A stretch of 47,820 nt of DNA from Myxococcales bacterium (GTDB lineage: Bacteria > Myxococcota_A > Polyangia > Palsa-1104 > JAEUJZ01): positions 1-47,820 of the forward strand of contig JAEUKA010000043.1 in NCBI GenBank assembly GCA_016794465.1, given 5' to 3'. The position numbers were made by a program, and so were the translations under genes. The number at the start of each line of letters is the position of its first letter. The first letter of the stretch is position 1. Under the pieces are notes generated by a model. It saw only the letters and a program-made list of their open reading frames with translations, did not search any database and was not told where the DNA came from. This document shows positions 14,949 through 23,869 of this stretch, piece after piece.

Positions 14949-16643
14949 TTACCCGAAGATCTGGCCGAGGAAGTGCAGGAGTGTCTCGCCGGACGCGGGC
15001 TGGCTGCGGAACGCGACGTAGCCATCGGGGCGGATGAGGTACAGACACTCACTGCGCGCGCCAAAGGCCCGATGCAGCTCGCCGCGCGGGTCCAGCAGCA
15101 GCGAGCCGGTGAAGCCGTGTAGCTCCTCGGGGCGCTCGCGGCTCGGCACGACGATGTGGCAGACGAAGCAGTCCCGGTACAGGGGCGGAAGCGAGTCGGC
15201 GATGTTCATCAGGTTGCGATAGCCCTCGGGCGTGGCCGCCGCGCCATCGAACAGCAGGACCTGGTGCTTGCCGCCATGCAGGAGCGGCAGCAGGCGTCGG
15301 TCTTCCCCGCTCTCGCTGATGAAGTGGACATCGGGAACGCGCGCGCCGGGGGCCGGTCCATCGCCAAACGAGAAGTAGTCGCGCAGCCCCGGGGACTCGT
15401 GCCCGTCATCGCCCTGCCGATTCCACGGCACCGACTGCACCTGACCGCAGATCGGGCTCTTGTGGTAGGCAACGTCCAGCTCCGACAGCGATCGCGACGC
15501 GGCCCGCTGCAGCAGCGACAGGCTGGACACAAAGCGCATCGCACTGTTGCGCAGGCTCTGGGCCCAGTCGCTCGACAGCCGCAGCAGCAGGCCAGCGCCC
15601 TTGGTCGCCGAGTCGGTCCCGCGCAGCACCGCCGCTGCCACCGGATGCCGCTCGGCATGATACGAGTCGAGCAGCACGTCCTTGGCAACCCCGTGATAGA
15701 CCAGCCCCAGCTTCCACGCCAGGTTGTACGCGTCCTGCACCCCGGTGTTGAGCCCTTGCGCGCCCGCCGGACTGTGAATGTGGGCCGCATCGCCGCACAG
15801 GAACGCCCGCCCCTCGCGGTAGCGCTCGACCTGACGGCAGTGAATCGTGAACTGGACCATCCAGTGCGGGTCACTGACCCGGCAGCCCGGCGGTCCGCGC
15901 TCATCCAGGAGCTTCTGGAAGTTGGCCAGCGTCGGCTCTTCCGAGGCGTCAAAGGCAATCAGCCGATAGCGACTCTCCCCGGGCAGGGGAAACGCCCCAA
16001 GCGGACCTTGCGGGGACAGGAACGCCAGCACCTCATCGGGAGACTGCCCCACCGGCCAGTCGATGCGGACATCGGCTTGGGTCAGTCGCCACTCATACGT
16101 CTCACCGACAAACTGAAGGCCCAGGCCCTTGCGCACCGTGCTGTGGGCGCCGTCGCAGCCAATCAGGTAGCGCACCGCGATCGACTCGGTCCGCCCGCCC
16201 TCGTGCCCGAGCACGCACAGCACGTGGTCAGCCTTTTGCTCAAACGACAGCAAGCGAACCTGCCGCTCCAGCCGACCGCCCAGCTGCCCGAGGTGCTCAC
16301 AGAGCAGCAGCTCGGTTTCGCGCTGCGAGATGCTGAGCATGTACGGATAGGCGGTGTCGTGCTCGCCGATCGGCACATAGGCGATGCGCTCCCAGCTGCG
16401 CGACACAAGGTTCATCGCCCGCGTGGGCCGGGCCTGCTCACAGAGCGCCGTCGCCAGCCCCAGATCCTCGTACATCTCCAGCGTCCGCGAGTGGAGGATC
16501 TGCGCTTTCGAGTAGATCGTCGGCGCGTCCGCCTGATCAATAATGCGAAACGGCACGTTGTGACGCACAAGCTCGCACGCCAGCGTCAGTCCGACCGGTC
16601 CGGCGCCGACAATCAGCACCGGCTGCTGCGGTTCTGTAGCCAC
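14949..16643 (-). CDS. FAD-dependent aromatic-type monooxygenase (PheA/TfdB family)
   Basis: 564 residues. N-terminal Rossmann FAD-binding motif VLIVGAGPVGLTLACELV; the family DG motif region GCDGAHSTVRKGLG near 165; and the second FAD motif LCGDAAHIHSPAGAQGLN near 281-298. A C-terminal thioredoxin-like fold (about 440-564, with LLFDGAAATPEG and LLDPRGELHRAFG) is as in phenol hydroxylase, MhpA and rifampicin monooxygenase. It should hydroxylate an aromatic or polyketide-like compound using NAD(P)H and O2; substrate not predictable. GTG 16643 follows GGAGGAG at good distance. No pathway genes are adjacent, so a lone tailoring or detoxifying enzyme is possible. Confidence 0.92.
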   Translation of the reverse strand: MATEPQQPVLIVGAGPVGLTLACELVRHNVPFRIIDQADAPTIYSKAQILHSRTLEMYEDLGLATALCEQARPTRAMNLVSRSWERIAYVPIGEHDTAYPYMLSISQRETELLLCEHLGQLGGRLERQVRLLSFEQKADHVLCVLGHEGGRTESIAVRYLIGCDGAHSTVRKGLGLQFVGETYEWRLTQADVRIDWPVGQSPDEVLAFLSPQGPLGAFPLPGESRYRLIAFDASEEPTLANFQKLLDERGPPGCRVSDPHWMVQFTIHCRQVERYREGRAFLCGDAAHIHSPAGAQGLNTGVQDAYNLAWKLGLVYHGVAKDVLLDSYHAERHPVAAAVLRGTDSATKGAGLLLRLSSDWAQSLRNSAMRFVSSLSLLQRAASRSLSELDVAYHKSPICGQVQSVPWNRQGDDGHESPGLRDYFSFGDGPAPGARVPDVHFISESGEDRRLLPLLHGGKHQVLLFDGAAATPEGYRNLMNIADSLPPLYRDCFVCHIVVPSRERPEELHGFTGSLLLDPRGELHRAFGARSECLYLIRPDGYVAFRSQPASGETLLHFLGQIFG

Positions 16644-16681
16644 TCGCTCCTCCTTCCCCCGGAGTTTGGTGATGCGGATGG

Positions 16682-17431
16682 TTAGAAGCGGCCAGAAGCA
16701 GCCAAGCCGCCGCCGCCCCCAGGCAGGGTGTAGGGCGCGATGTTGAAGTTGGAGGCCTGCGCGTCGTTGACCGGCACGCGACGGCCCGTGACAGCGCCCG
16801 CGATGGTCAGCGCCAGGCCGGTGCCTTGCACAAGTCCCGACATCACCGTGGGAATGCCGACCAGAATGCCCCAGCCTTTGTAGAACGGATTCGAGTTCAG
16901 GTAGCTCAGCTCAATCCACGGTCCCAGCACCGGGATGTAGAGCGGCCAGTAGGTGCCGTGGGTGCCCGAGTTGGTTGCGGTGCTGACGCCGGTATCGAGC
17001 GAGTTCCACAGCGCAGTCGGCAGCGCCGTCAAAAGATAGCCACCACCCAGGATCGCGACGCCCGCAATCAGCATCGCGGTGTTGGGACGACGGTACTCAT
17101 AGCGAATCGGCGGCTGCGGCTGCGGCTGCGACCCCGGCATGTAGCCTTGCGGTGGATACGGCTGCGCGTAGCCCTGCGGCGGATACTGTGGCTGCGGTGC
17201 ATAGCCCGGCGGGGGCTGGTTCGGCGGATAGTAGGGCTGGCCTCCGGGATATACCACCGTGCCGGGCGGCGCGTAGTACGGCTGACCAGCCGGTGGAGGC
17301 GCGTTGACAATCGTCGGTGGGGCCGGCGCAGGCGTCACAGCAACCGCTTGGGCGTGAGCTTCCCCGGCCAAGCCAACAACCCCCAGTGCGGCGACAAGGC
17401 CAACCAGCAAGACCTTCCGTTGAGACTTCAT
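16682..17431 (-). CDS. Pro/Tyr-rich secreted membrane protein
   Basis: 249 residues. Signal peptide ending AHA/QAV, then a Pro/Tyr/Gly/Gln-rich region (about 35-110) with repeats of QPYYPP and PPQGY type, and then hydrophobic segments at about 120-140 and 185-215. AAGGAG precedes ATG 17431. Proline/tyrosine-rich stretches before membrane helices are common in secreted myxobacterial proteins, but I know of no defined function. It is 38 bp upstream of the monooxygenase GTG on the same strand, so the two could be cotranscribed. Confidence 0.8.
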   Translation of the reverse strand: MKSQRKVLLVGLVAALGVVGLAGEAHAQAVAVTPAPAPPTIVNAPPPAGQPYYAPPGTVVYPGGQPYYPPNQPPPGYAPQPQYPPQGYAQPYPPQGYMPGSQPQPQPPIRYEYRRPNTAMLIAGVAILGGGYLLTALPTALWNSLDTGVSTATNSGTHGTYWPLYIPVLGPWIELSYLNSNPFYKGWGILVGIPTVMSGLVQGTGLALTIAGAVTGRRVPVNDAQASNFNIAPYTLPGGGGGLAASGRF

Positions 17432-17588
17432 ATTTCGGACTCCTTCCTACATCCCAGGATGACCGCACCCGCCGAGCGAATCAAGCCAGCCCGCTGACCT
17501 TGGTCGCAATGCCGCAGTCAACTGCCCAACCTCGCCAGACTCCGCGAGACACTTGCCGTTTCGCAAAAGGTTGTGTGATTCTGTAAAC

Positions 17589-18737
17589 ATGCCAGCTTCT
17601 CGTGGAGCACGAATCCTTGGTCCCTACGGTGCGCGTGACAAGTGGCGACTGGTCATCATCGATGCCGGCAGCCGCAAGAGCTTGGTGTTCAGCAGCCAAG
17701 AGCAGGCCGAGGCCGCCAAGTCGTCGATCGGTGAGCAGCTGCGGCAGCACGTTATCCTGGTGGGGGAAGCGCTGGAGCAGTTCGCGGCCGACAAGCGGCG
17801 CAAAGGCTGCAAAGAGCTGTCGGTGCAAGCGGTCTACGATCGGCTGAGCGGCTTTCTGCCGACCGACAAGCCGCTGGCGGGCATCACGGTGGCAGAGGCG
17901 CAGAAGCTGTACGAGTCGCTGGGTGAGCGCTTTGCCACGGCCACGCATCACGCGGCGCTCAAGCGGGCCAAAGAGCTGTACCGCTGGGCGATCGAGCAGG
18001 GCCACGTCACGACCAATCCCTTTGCGCCGGTGAAGCCGGTTGGGAAGGCGCGGCGCGGCAAGCCGCAGCTGTCTCTCGACGAAGCGCGCAAGCTCAGCCG
18101 GACGCTGCGGGCCGATGCCGAGAATCGGGATGAGCTGGCGACGGCGCTGCTGCTCCAGCTGCTGCTGGGGCTGCGAAGCAGTGAAGTGCTGCTGCGGCGG
18201 GTGCGCGACCTGGATGATGGTGGTCGAATCTTGGTGATTCCGTCCGGCAAGACCGAAAACGCGCGTCGTCGCCTAGAGTGTCCCGAGGTGCTGGCCGAGC
18301 TGCTGGTGGCACAAGCTGGCAACAAGCCCGCCGAGCAGTTCCTGTTTGGTGGCGAGGTCGGACACGGGCAAGCGTGGATGTGGAAAGGTCTGCGGCGCTA
18401 CTGCGACAAGCTGGGCCTGCCCACCGTCTGTCCGCACAGCCTGCGCGGGCTGCACTCGTCGCTGGCGGTGGAAGCGGGGCGGACCAGTCAAGAGGTCGCG
18501 GCACAGCTTGGGCACAGCAGCTTTGGCGTGACGGCGCTGCACTATGTTCGTCCCGGCGCCATCGAAAACACCCGCATTCGCAAGGTCAGCGGGCTGCTCG
18601 CAAGTGGGACCCAAGACACGCCGCTTGAGCACGCGCCGACGACCGGGAAAGAGGCTCTGCTGGCTCAGCTGGCGGCGCTGTCGGAAGCGGATCTCGCCAA
18701 GCTACTGTCGGTGCTGCCGATGCTCGCGGGCAAGTAG
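17589..18737 (+). CDS. Tyrosine recombinase/integrase
   Basis: 382 residues from ATG 17589. A core-binding helical domain (about 40-150) precedes the catalytic domain with all expected residues: R196 (LLGLRSSEV), K221 (PSGKTEN), H283 and R286 (CPHSLRGLHSS), H309 (LGHSSFGVT) and nucleophile Y319 (ALHYV). It should cut and join DNA by site-specific recombination and looks intact. No tRNA gene, attachment repeat, excisionase or other mobile gene lies beside it. It is either a remnant of an integrated element or a chromosomal recombinase with a host function. No good ribosome site precedes the ATG; TTG 17553 is an alternative start. Confidence 0.92.
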   Translation: MPASRGARILGPYGARDKWRLVIIDAGSRKSLVFSSQEQAEAAKSSIGEQLRQHVILVGEALEQFAADKRRKGCKELSVQAVYDRLSGFLPTDKPLAGITVAEAQKLYESLGERFATATHHAALKRAKELYRWAIEQGHVTTNPFAPVKPVGKARRGKPQLSLDEARKLSRTLRADAENRDELATALLLQLLLGLRSSEVLLRRVRDLDDGGRILVIPSGKTENARRRLECPEVLAELLVAQAGNKPAEQFLFGGEVGHGQAWMWKGLRRYCDKLGLPTVCPHSLRGLHSSLAVEAGRTSQEVAAQLGHSSFGVTALHYVRPGAIENTRIRKVSGLLASGTQDTPLEHAPTTGKEALLAQLAALSEADLAKLLSVLPMLAGK

Positions 18738-18753
18738 TCCCGCCCAGCTGGCG

Positions 18754-19908
18754 TTACGGGGTCGGCGCGGTGACCGGCTTGGGCGGCGGCGGTGGGCTGA
18801 GCGTTCGGTTGAGATCCCGCACCGTGGTCTTGGGCGGCTCGACCGGCTTGGGCTTGCCCCAGTCAAGGACCTTGACGCCGCTGAAGTCCCCGGGATTGCC
18901 GGCGCTGCTGCCCGTCGAGGCACTGGTCCGGCTCGGCGGATTGTCCCCAGTCTGACCGCCGACGAGCTGCTTCTCGCGAGCCGCAGGATTCTTCGGTAGC
19001 TCGGCACCGGGCAGACCCGCACGAACCGTCCCAGCTGCTGCCGCCGTGGCGGGATCGCCTTTTCGTCGCCGCTGTGCTGGCTCAGAGCCATCGCTGTGGC
19101 CACCACCGGTTTGCCGAGCCGCAGCGGCACTGCCTGTCGGCGGTCGACCGGACGTGTCCTGCGACGCCAACTGTCGCTGCCGATCCCGCTCTCGCCGCGC
19201 GACCAAGACATCGTATTCGTACGAGTGCAGCCCCGCTCGCAGATCCCGCACCGGCTCGGTTTCGCGCAGCGCATGAAACTGCTGCACGCCGGACAAGGCG
19301 ACATAGTCGAGCCGCTTGGCTTGAAACTCGCCCTCGCGAACCACCACATAGGCCGAGTCACTTGGCGGCACCTCGGGCAGGTTGAAGCGCGGAAACGATC
19401 TCGACTCGGGCAGGCGCAGCCGCACTTTCGGTCCTTGATACGGCAGCGGTCGCCACGCCACGACCTTTTCGCCGACCCGAAAGTCAACCCACGCCGGTCC
19501 CCACTCGCCGCCCGGTACCCACGCCCACGCACAGTTCGACAGGCCCGCTTCCACCCAGCGTCCGTAGTGGTCGGTGACCCAGCTGATCTTGAGATCGCTC
19601 GTGAAGGTCCAGCCGTACTCGGTCATCACCCAGTGGCCGCGCCGATAGGGCTGGAAGTCAGCGCCAACAAGGTCTGGATGCGGACAGAACGCGACACCGT
19701 AGCGGTCAGTGTCGATGAAGGTGCCATGCTCGCGCAGCACTTCGTAGAACGCTTCGAGCGGCACCTGTCGCGGCTGAGGCCGCAGCTCGTCGTCGGCTTC
19801 AGCCTGGGCCAGTCGCTCGACCGAGCACAGCATCACCACGCTCAGCACACGTCCGAGAAGCTGCGCAGTTCTGCTTCGCCAGCCGGCCATTTCATTCGAG
19901 CGCTGCAT
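18754..19908 (-). CDS. Secreted Trp/Tyr-rich protein, DUF6600-like
   Basis: 384 residues. Signal peptide ending LAQA/EAD. Residues 50-170 show the DUF6600 pattern of aromatic motifs: FYEVLREHGTFIDTDRYG, FQPYRRGHWVMTEYGWTF, VTDHYGRWVEAGLSNCAWAW, WGPAWVDFRVGEKVVAW. A Glu/Arg-rich segment and a Pro/Ser/Gly tail (about 260-384) of low complexity follow. Members are envelope or secreted proteins of unknown role. ATG 19908 is the outer start; ATG 19890 would give a more typical signal peptide. It is convergent with the integrase. Confidence 0.85.
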   Translation of the reverse strand: MQRSNEMAGWRSRTAQLLGRVLSVVMLCSVERLAQAEADDELRPQPRQVPLEAFYEVLREHGTFIDTDRYGVAFCPHPDLVGADFQPYRRGHWVMTEYGWTFTSDLKISWVTDHYGRWVEAGLSNCAWAWVPGGEWGPAWVDFRVGEKVVAWRPLPYQGPKVRLRLPESRSFPRFNLPEVPPSDSAYVVVREGEFQAKRLDYVALSGVQQFHALRETEPVRDLRAGLHSYEYDVLVARRERDRQRQLASQDTSGRPPTGSAAAARQTGGGHSDGSEPAQRRRKGDPATAAAAGTVRAGLPGAELPKNPAAREKQLVGGQTGDNPPSRTSASTGSSAGNPGDFSGVKVLDWGKPKPVEPPKTTVRDLNRTLSPPPPPKPVTAPTP

Positions 19909-20003
19909 GTGTTGTTCCTATGATGCCTGGAAACCCGCGCTCCTTCCAAGCTCTTGGCAAGCTCTTGGCAAGCCGTCGGCATCTACTCCGCAAGCGCTGG
20001 GCG

Positions 20004-20750
20004 TCAGTAGAGCAGCAGGCGATGGCGGTGCTGGCGCTCCCAGCGATGGGCTCGCTCGTACTCATCGAACAACCGCTCCTCGGCCACAAACGACGGTGGA
20101 TGATAGCAGCGACGGCCACCCAGCTCCGGGATGCCGTGCTTTTGGTGCAGCATCTCGTGATAGACGATCCACGCCAGGTAGTAGCGCGGCACGTCGGGGC
20201 GATCGAGCGTCGGATGAATCCGAATCAGCCGATCTTCCACCGAGTACGAGCCCATCGTCAGCGTCTTGTGCGGTCGTGCCGGCAGGCTCTGCCTTTTGCG
20301 CCGACCCCAGGTGATCTTGGCGTCGATGGTGCCGCCGAAGTAGCCGCTGTTTAGCTCGTCGAAGATGGCGCTCAGATCGTAGTGCTCGCCGTCGGGTCGC
20401 TCGACTGTGTGGGGTCGCCGCTGCGATCGCTCTCGCGGGGGGGCAAGACCGACCGAGCGCTCGGCAATGAAGGCATCCAGCGTCGCTGAGGCTTCGGCTT
20501 CGGGATGAATCACATAGCGACCGAGCGCCGCCACCACCTGCGCCGAGGCCGACACAAACATGTGATGCAGCCGCAGCCGATAGCAGCCGGGCTCGCGCCG
20601 CACCAGCAGCACCGTCGAGCGATTGTTGGTAAGCCGAACATCGAGCGTCGGCGTCTGATTCGACAGCTCGCCGATGTGGCGGCTCAGCCGTCGCTGCAAG
20701 CGCTTGGCCGCGCCAACGTGCACGACCGGCTTGGGCGAAGACAAAGACAT
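20004..20750 (-). CDS. SprT-like zinc metalloprotease
   Basis: 248 residues from ATG 20750. The C-terminal half is SprT-like: YDLSAIFDELNSGYFGG, then GSYSVEDRLIRIHPTLD and the zinc motif HEMLH (H198, H202) followed by a conserved His-rich stretch. SprT/Spartan proteins degrade proteins crosslinked to DNA; whether this one does is unknown. The N-terminal about 110 residues are an extra basic region not recognised, beginning SSPKPVVHVGAAKRLQRRL. No signal peptide, so probably cytoplasmic. Divergent from the ferredoxin reductase gene with 116 bp between starts. Confidence 0.85.
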   Translation of the reverse strand: MSLSSPKPVVHVGAAKRLQRRLSRHIGELSNQTPTLDVRLTNNRSTVLLVRREPGCYRLRLHHMFVSASAQVVAALGRYVIHPEAEASATLDAFIAERSVGLAPPRERSQRRPHTVERPDGEHYDLSAIFDELNSGYFGGTIDAKITWGRRKRQSLPARPHKTLTMGSYSVEDRLIRIHPTLDRPDVPRYYLAWIVYHEMLHQKHGIPELGGRRCYHPPSFVAEERLFDEYERAHRWERQHRHRLLLY

Positions 20751-20866
20751 GCAGCCGTTTCTACTTGGCCGGGAGGCGAAGTCAAAAATTGCCGATCCGC
20801 GCTGCATTCGCCGGGGCAGACACAAACCGCAAGAAACGGTCGGCGCCGCGCTGGCAGAATGGGCCG

Positions 20867-21853
20867 ATGGCGATTCTTAGACACGGCGATCGGTCGTTTG
20901 AGCTGCAAGGGGAAACCGTCTTGGAAAAGCTGCTTGCCGAGGGGGTGGCCGTCCCCAACTCGTGCCGCAGTGGCGTCTGTCAGTCGTGCCTGCTTCGCGC
21001 TACCCACGGAACCCCGCCGCCGAGTGCGCAGCAGGGACTCAAGGACTCGTGGCGAGCGCGTGGTTACTTTCTGTCGTGCGTCGCCAAGCCGACCGAGGAT
21101 CTGACGGTCACCGCCGATGACAGTGACTCGCTGCTGGTTCCCGTCGAGCTGTGCGAGAAGACCTGGCTGTCAGCGACTGTGCTGCGGCTGCGACTCATGC
21201 CCAAAGAGCCCCTGGCCTATCAGCCCGGTCAGTACGTCAATCTGGTCAGCAAAAGTGGACTGAGCCGCTCCTATTCGCTCGCGTCGCTGCCCGGTGAAGA
21301 GTCGTTTCTGGAACTACATGTGCGCATCCTGCCAAACGGACGGATGTCCACCTGGCTGACGGAGGTGCCGCTGGGAACCTTGGCGCAGGTTCGGGGGCCC
21401 GCTGGGGAGTGCTTCTATGTGCCGGGAAGGCCGACGCAGCCACTGCTGTTGTGCGGCGTGGGAACAGGTCTGGCGCCGCTTTATGGGGTGGCTCGCGAGG
21501 CGCTACGACAGCAGCACCAAGGGCCGATGGTGCTGATCCATGGCGCGCGAACCTCGACGGGGCTGTATCTGCGTAGCGAGCTTGCGGACTTGGCGGCGGC
21601 GCACCCGAACCTGACCTATCTTCCGGTGGTGCTCAGCGATGATCCGCCGGGCAGTGCCGAGGGCTGTATCGTGTCGCCGCTCGATGCGCTGCTCAAGGCT
21701 CGCTTTGCCAAGCTCAGTGGTCACCGCGCGTTCCTGTGTGGCGATGCCGAGCTGGTGACTGCGCTGCGCCGGCAGGTGTTTCTCCAAGGCGCAAGTCGCC
21801 GCGACATCCTGGCCGACGCGTTCGTGATGGCCGATCCCGTCAAAAATCCGTAA
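20867..21853 (+). CDS. Ferredoxin-NAD(P)H oxidoreductase with N-terminal 2Fe-2S domain
   Basis: 328 residues from ATG 20867. The N-terminal plant-type ferredoxin has all four ligands (C33, C38, C41, C71; spacing x4, x2, x29). The FAD-binding barrel (YQPGQYVNLV, SRSYSLAS) and NAD(P)-binding domain (LLCGVGTGLAPLYGV, FLCGDAELV) follow. This is the layout of phenol/benzoate/methane oxygenase reductases, which pass electrons from NAD(P)H to a partner oxygenase. No oxygenase component is adjacent. The first 34 codons of the longer frame (from 20765) are rejected because homologues begin at the ferredoxin fold. Confidence 0.93.
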   Translation: MAILRHGDRSFELQGETVLEKLLAEGVAVPNSCRSGVCQSCLLRATHGTPPPSAQQGLKDSWRARGYFLSCVAKPTEDLTVTADDSDSLLVPVELCEKTWLSATVLRLRLMPKEPLAYQPGQYVNLVSKSGLSRSYSLASLPGEESFLELHVRILPNGRMSTWLTEVPLGTLAQVRGPAGECFYVPGRPTQPLLLCGVGTGLAPLYGVAREALRQQHQGPMVLIHGARTSTGLYLRSELADLAAAHPNLTYLPVVLSDDPPGSAEGCIVSPLDALLKARFAKLSGHRAFLCGDAELVTALRRQVFLQGASRRDILADAFVMADPVKNP

Positions 21854-21904
21854 GAAGCAAGCGGTTTGACGAAGCGGCCAGGGCCGGGAAGCGCAACGAG
21901 AGGA

Positions 21905-22516
21905 CTACTTCACGTTGGCGCGGACTTTGAGGTACTTGGCGGCTGACTCACCGAGGATCTTGCCGCACTCGCCGAGGCGCTCGGTGACGCTGACGTTGAC
22001 CGGCACGCCCATGATGGAGCTGGTGGCGTACTTGACCGATGTGGCGACCTCGTCGACGACTGCGCCCTGGGCATCGACGATGCGAAGGGTCATGCGGACC
22101 TCGGCGGGGATGTTGACGATGCCGGCCCACACGCCCGGCTCGATATACGAAACCATCGGCTTGACCGAGTACGGCCCAGGAGCAGCGGCGGGACCCACGG
22201 AAACCCGCAGGCCTGTCGCTTCCTTGGCGAGGTTCTCGGCGAACTGCTGGTTGAGCTTGCCCAGATCGGCGCGCCACGCCTCGACCTGCTCGGGCTTCTT
22301 CTCGGCGAGGTAATCGGCTTCCGCCTTGCCGCCCACCTTGAGTCCCTCATAAGCGATCGGCTCGACGGCGAACGCCGACTGCGCATTGAACGGGCTCGGA
22401 GCCGCCTGACGCACGATCGTCCAGGCGGGACCACAGCCACCTGCGGTCATTGCCCCAAACAGAAGGGCCGCCGAGATGCTCGCTGCACGAAAGAAGCTCT
22501 TCACGTTGCTTTTCAT
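21905..22516 (-). CDS. Lipoprotein of unknown function
   Basis: 203 residues. Signal sequence with lipobox TAGGC (Cys28). The mature part has an alpha/beta pattern: KAEADYLAEKKPEQVEAWRA helix, then beta strands in VSYIEPGVWAGIVNIPAEV and LRIVDAQGAVVDEVATSV. It resembles DUF4410-type lipoproteins that form small alpha/beta domains, but this is weak. Single gene convergent with the oxidoreductase. Confidence 0.8.
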   Translation of the reverse strand: MKSNVKSFFRAASISAALLFGAMTAGGCGPAWTIVRQAAPSPFNAQSAFAVEPIAYEGLKVGGKAEADYLAEKKPEQVEAWRADLGKLNQQFAENLAKEATGLRVSVGPAAAPGPYSVKPMVSYIEPGVWAGIVNIPAEVRMTLRIVDAQGAVVDEVATSVKYATSSIMGVPVNVSVTERLGECGKILGESAAKYLKVRANVK

Positions 22517-22746
22517 ACGAATCCCTCTACTTGCTACTGGGTTGTTTGGTTGGCAGCCGGGGCCGGATCTGCATCAGGCACGCCCAAGCGTCCACAGGAT
22601 CACCACACATGAAACGCGATGGCGGGCTCTAAGGTCAAGCAAGTCGCGAACATAGCGGTGGCCCGTCCGCTCTCGGTAATGAAGCACGGAGTAGAGACTG
22701 AAAACAGTCTTCACAAGGCCAAGCGCACCGATCAAAGATGGGGACC

Positions 22747-23769
22747 ATGAGCCAACTGGACGGTGGTCAACCACAAGACGATCTTGCGAACTTGCCTGGG
22801 GTCGGTAGCGCCTTTGGTTACGATCCGGGCGCCGAGCTAAAAAAGAAGGGACTGCCATGGCCGGCGTACCTCGCCATCGGAATTGCCGTGGCAGCGCTGA
22901 TCGGCTTCCTGGCTTTCCGCAGCCACAAGAAGCGGGAGGAGCGCAAGGTCCACGTCGCATTCCTCGAGCAGATGCTTGACTACGAGAAGAACACCGTCAA
23001 CGCCTTCTGGCGCTGCCTGTTCGGTAAGGAAGGCGACGGTCGCCGCTTCAACCAGCCTGAGCAGCTCAATGGCCAGCTCGAGGCCGCGCTGTACGCCGAC
23101 CCGAAGAACTTCCCCGAGAAAGTCGCCAACGAGTGCGTCAAAAAAGCGCTCGATGCGTCGCGCAAGATTCGCGACTTCTCGCCGCCCGCCCCCGCCGCGT
23201 ACGAGCAGACGCTGGACGAGTACGGCAAGGCCCTGGCGGCGCTCGCCAACACGCTCAACACCTGGGCCGAGGGCGCCGGCAAGCGGGTTGAAACCAAGCA
23301 GCGTGAAAACAAGATCGTCTCGTCGGGCGACACCTGGAGCACGACCGACAACCCGAACAAGGCCGATCCGGCGGCGTGGCAGTACGACAAGTTCATCCAC
23401 TGCGCTGTGCCGAACCTCGACAAGATGAAGGACGCGCAGGAGCTGCTCGAGTTCCTCGCCAGTCAGTGCACCGAGAACAAGGCCAAGGGCTGGAAGACCA
23501 ACCCCGAGTTTTTGGCCAAGATTCGTGACACGTGCATCGCTGAGGCCCAGGAGATTCCGACCAAGACGCCAGCGACGTTCAAGGCGACCTTCACCAAGTT
23601 CGGCTCGGACTATGACCGCCTGAGCCAAGCCTGGGGCACTTGCCTGCGCAAGATGACCAAAGAGTCGAAGAAGGACGATCTTGAGCAGTTCGACAAGGCG
23701 TGGGTCGAGTCGGTTAACGCCAGCAGCAAGATCCGCAAGGTCGCCAAAGAGAACCTTCCCGACGAATAG
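22747..23769 (+). CDS. Single-pass membrane hypothetical protein
   Basis: 340 residues from ATG 22747 (ATG 22738 adds three). One membrane segment near 42-60 (YLAIGIAVAALIGFLAF) followed by RSHKKREERK, suggesting a cytoplasmic N-terminus by the usual charge rule only if the orientation is atypical; topology is unclear. The rest is Lys/Glu/Ala-rich and largely helical with four or five scattered cysteines. No recognised domain. The 230-bp gap upstream shows no other gene. Confidence 0.75.
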   Translation: MSQLDGGQPQDDLANLPGVGSAFGYDPGAELKKKGLPWPAYLAIGIAVAALIGFLAFRSHKKREERKVHVAFLEQMLDYEKNTVNAFWRCLFGKEGDGRRFNQPEQLNGQLEAALYADPKNFPEKVANECVKKALDASRKIRDFSPPAPAAYEQTLDEYGKALAALANTLNTWAEGAGKRVETKQRENKIVSSGDTWSTTDNPNKADPAAWQYDKFIHCAVPNLDKMKDAQELLEFLASQCTENKAKGWKTNPEFLAKIRDTCIAEAQEIPTKTPATFKATFTKFGSDYDRLSQAWGTCLRKMTKESKKDDLEQFDKAWVESVNASSKIRKVAKENLPDE

Positions 23770-23869
23770 CCCTGGCGCCTCTCACCTACCCGCTTCGCCA
23801 TTCGGCTTCACCTTCCGGCCCGCCGTTTCCATTGCCAAGCTGCTCCCGCCGAGGCACCATCTGCGGCGC

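Noticed and set aside
15156..16685. 509-residue plus-strand frame opposite the FAD monooxygenase
   Set aside because: Antisense shadow; Arg/Gln-rich, no motif, and the minus strand shows two FAD motifs.
17432..18753. Prophage or genomic island around the integrase
   Set aside because: No other phage or mobility gene, tRNA or flanking repeat was seen on either side.
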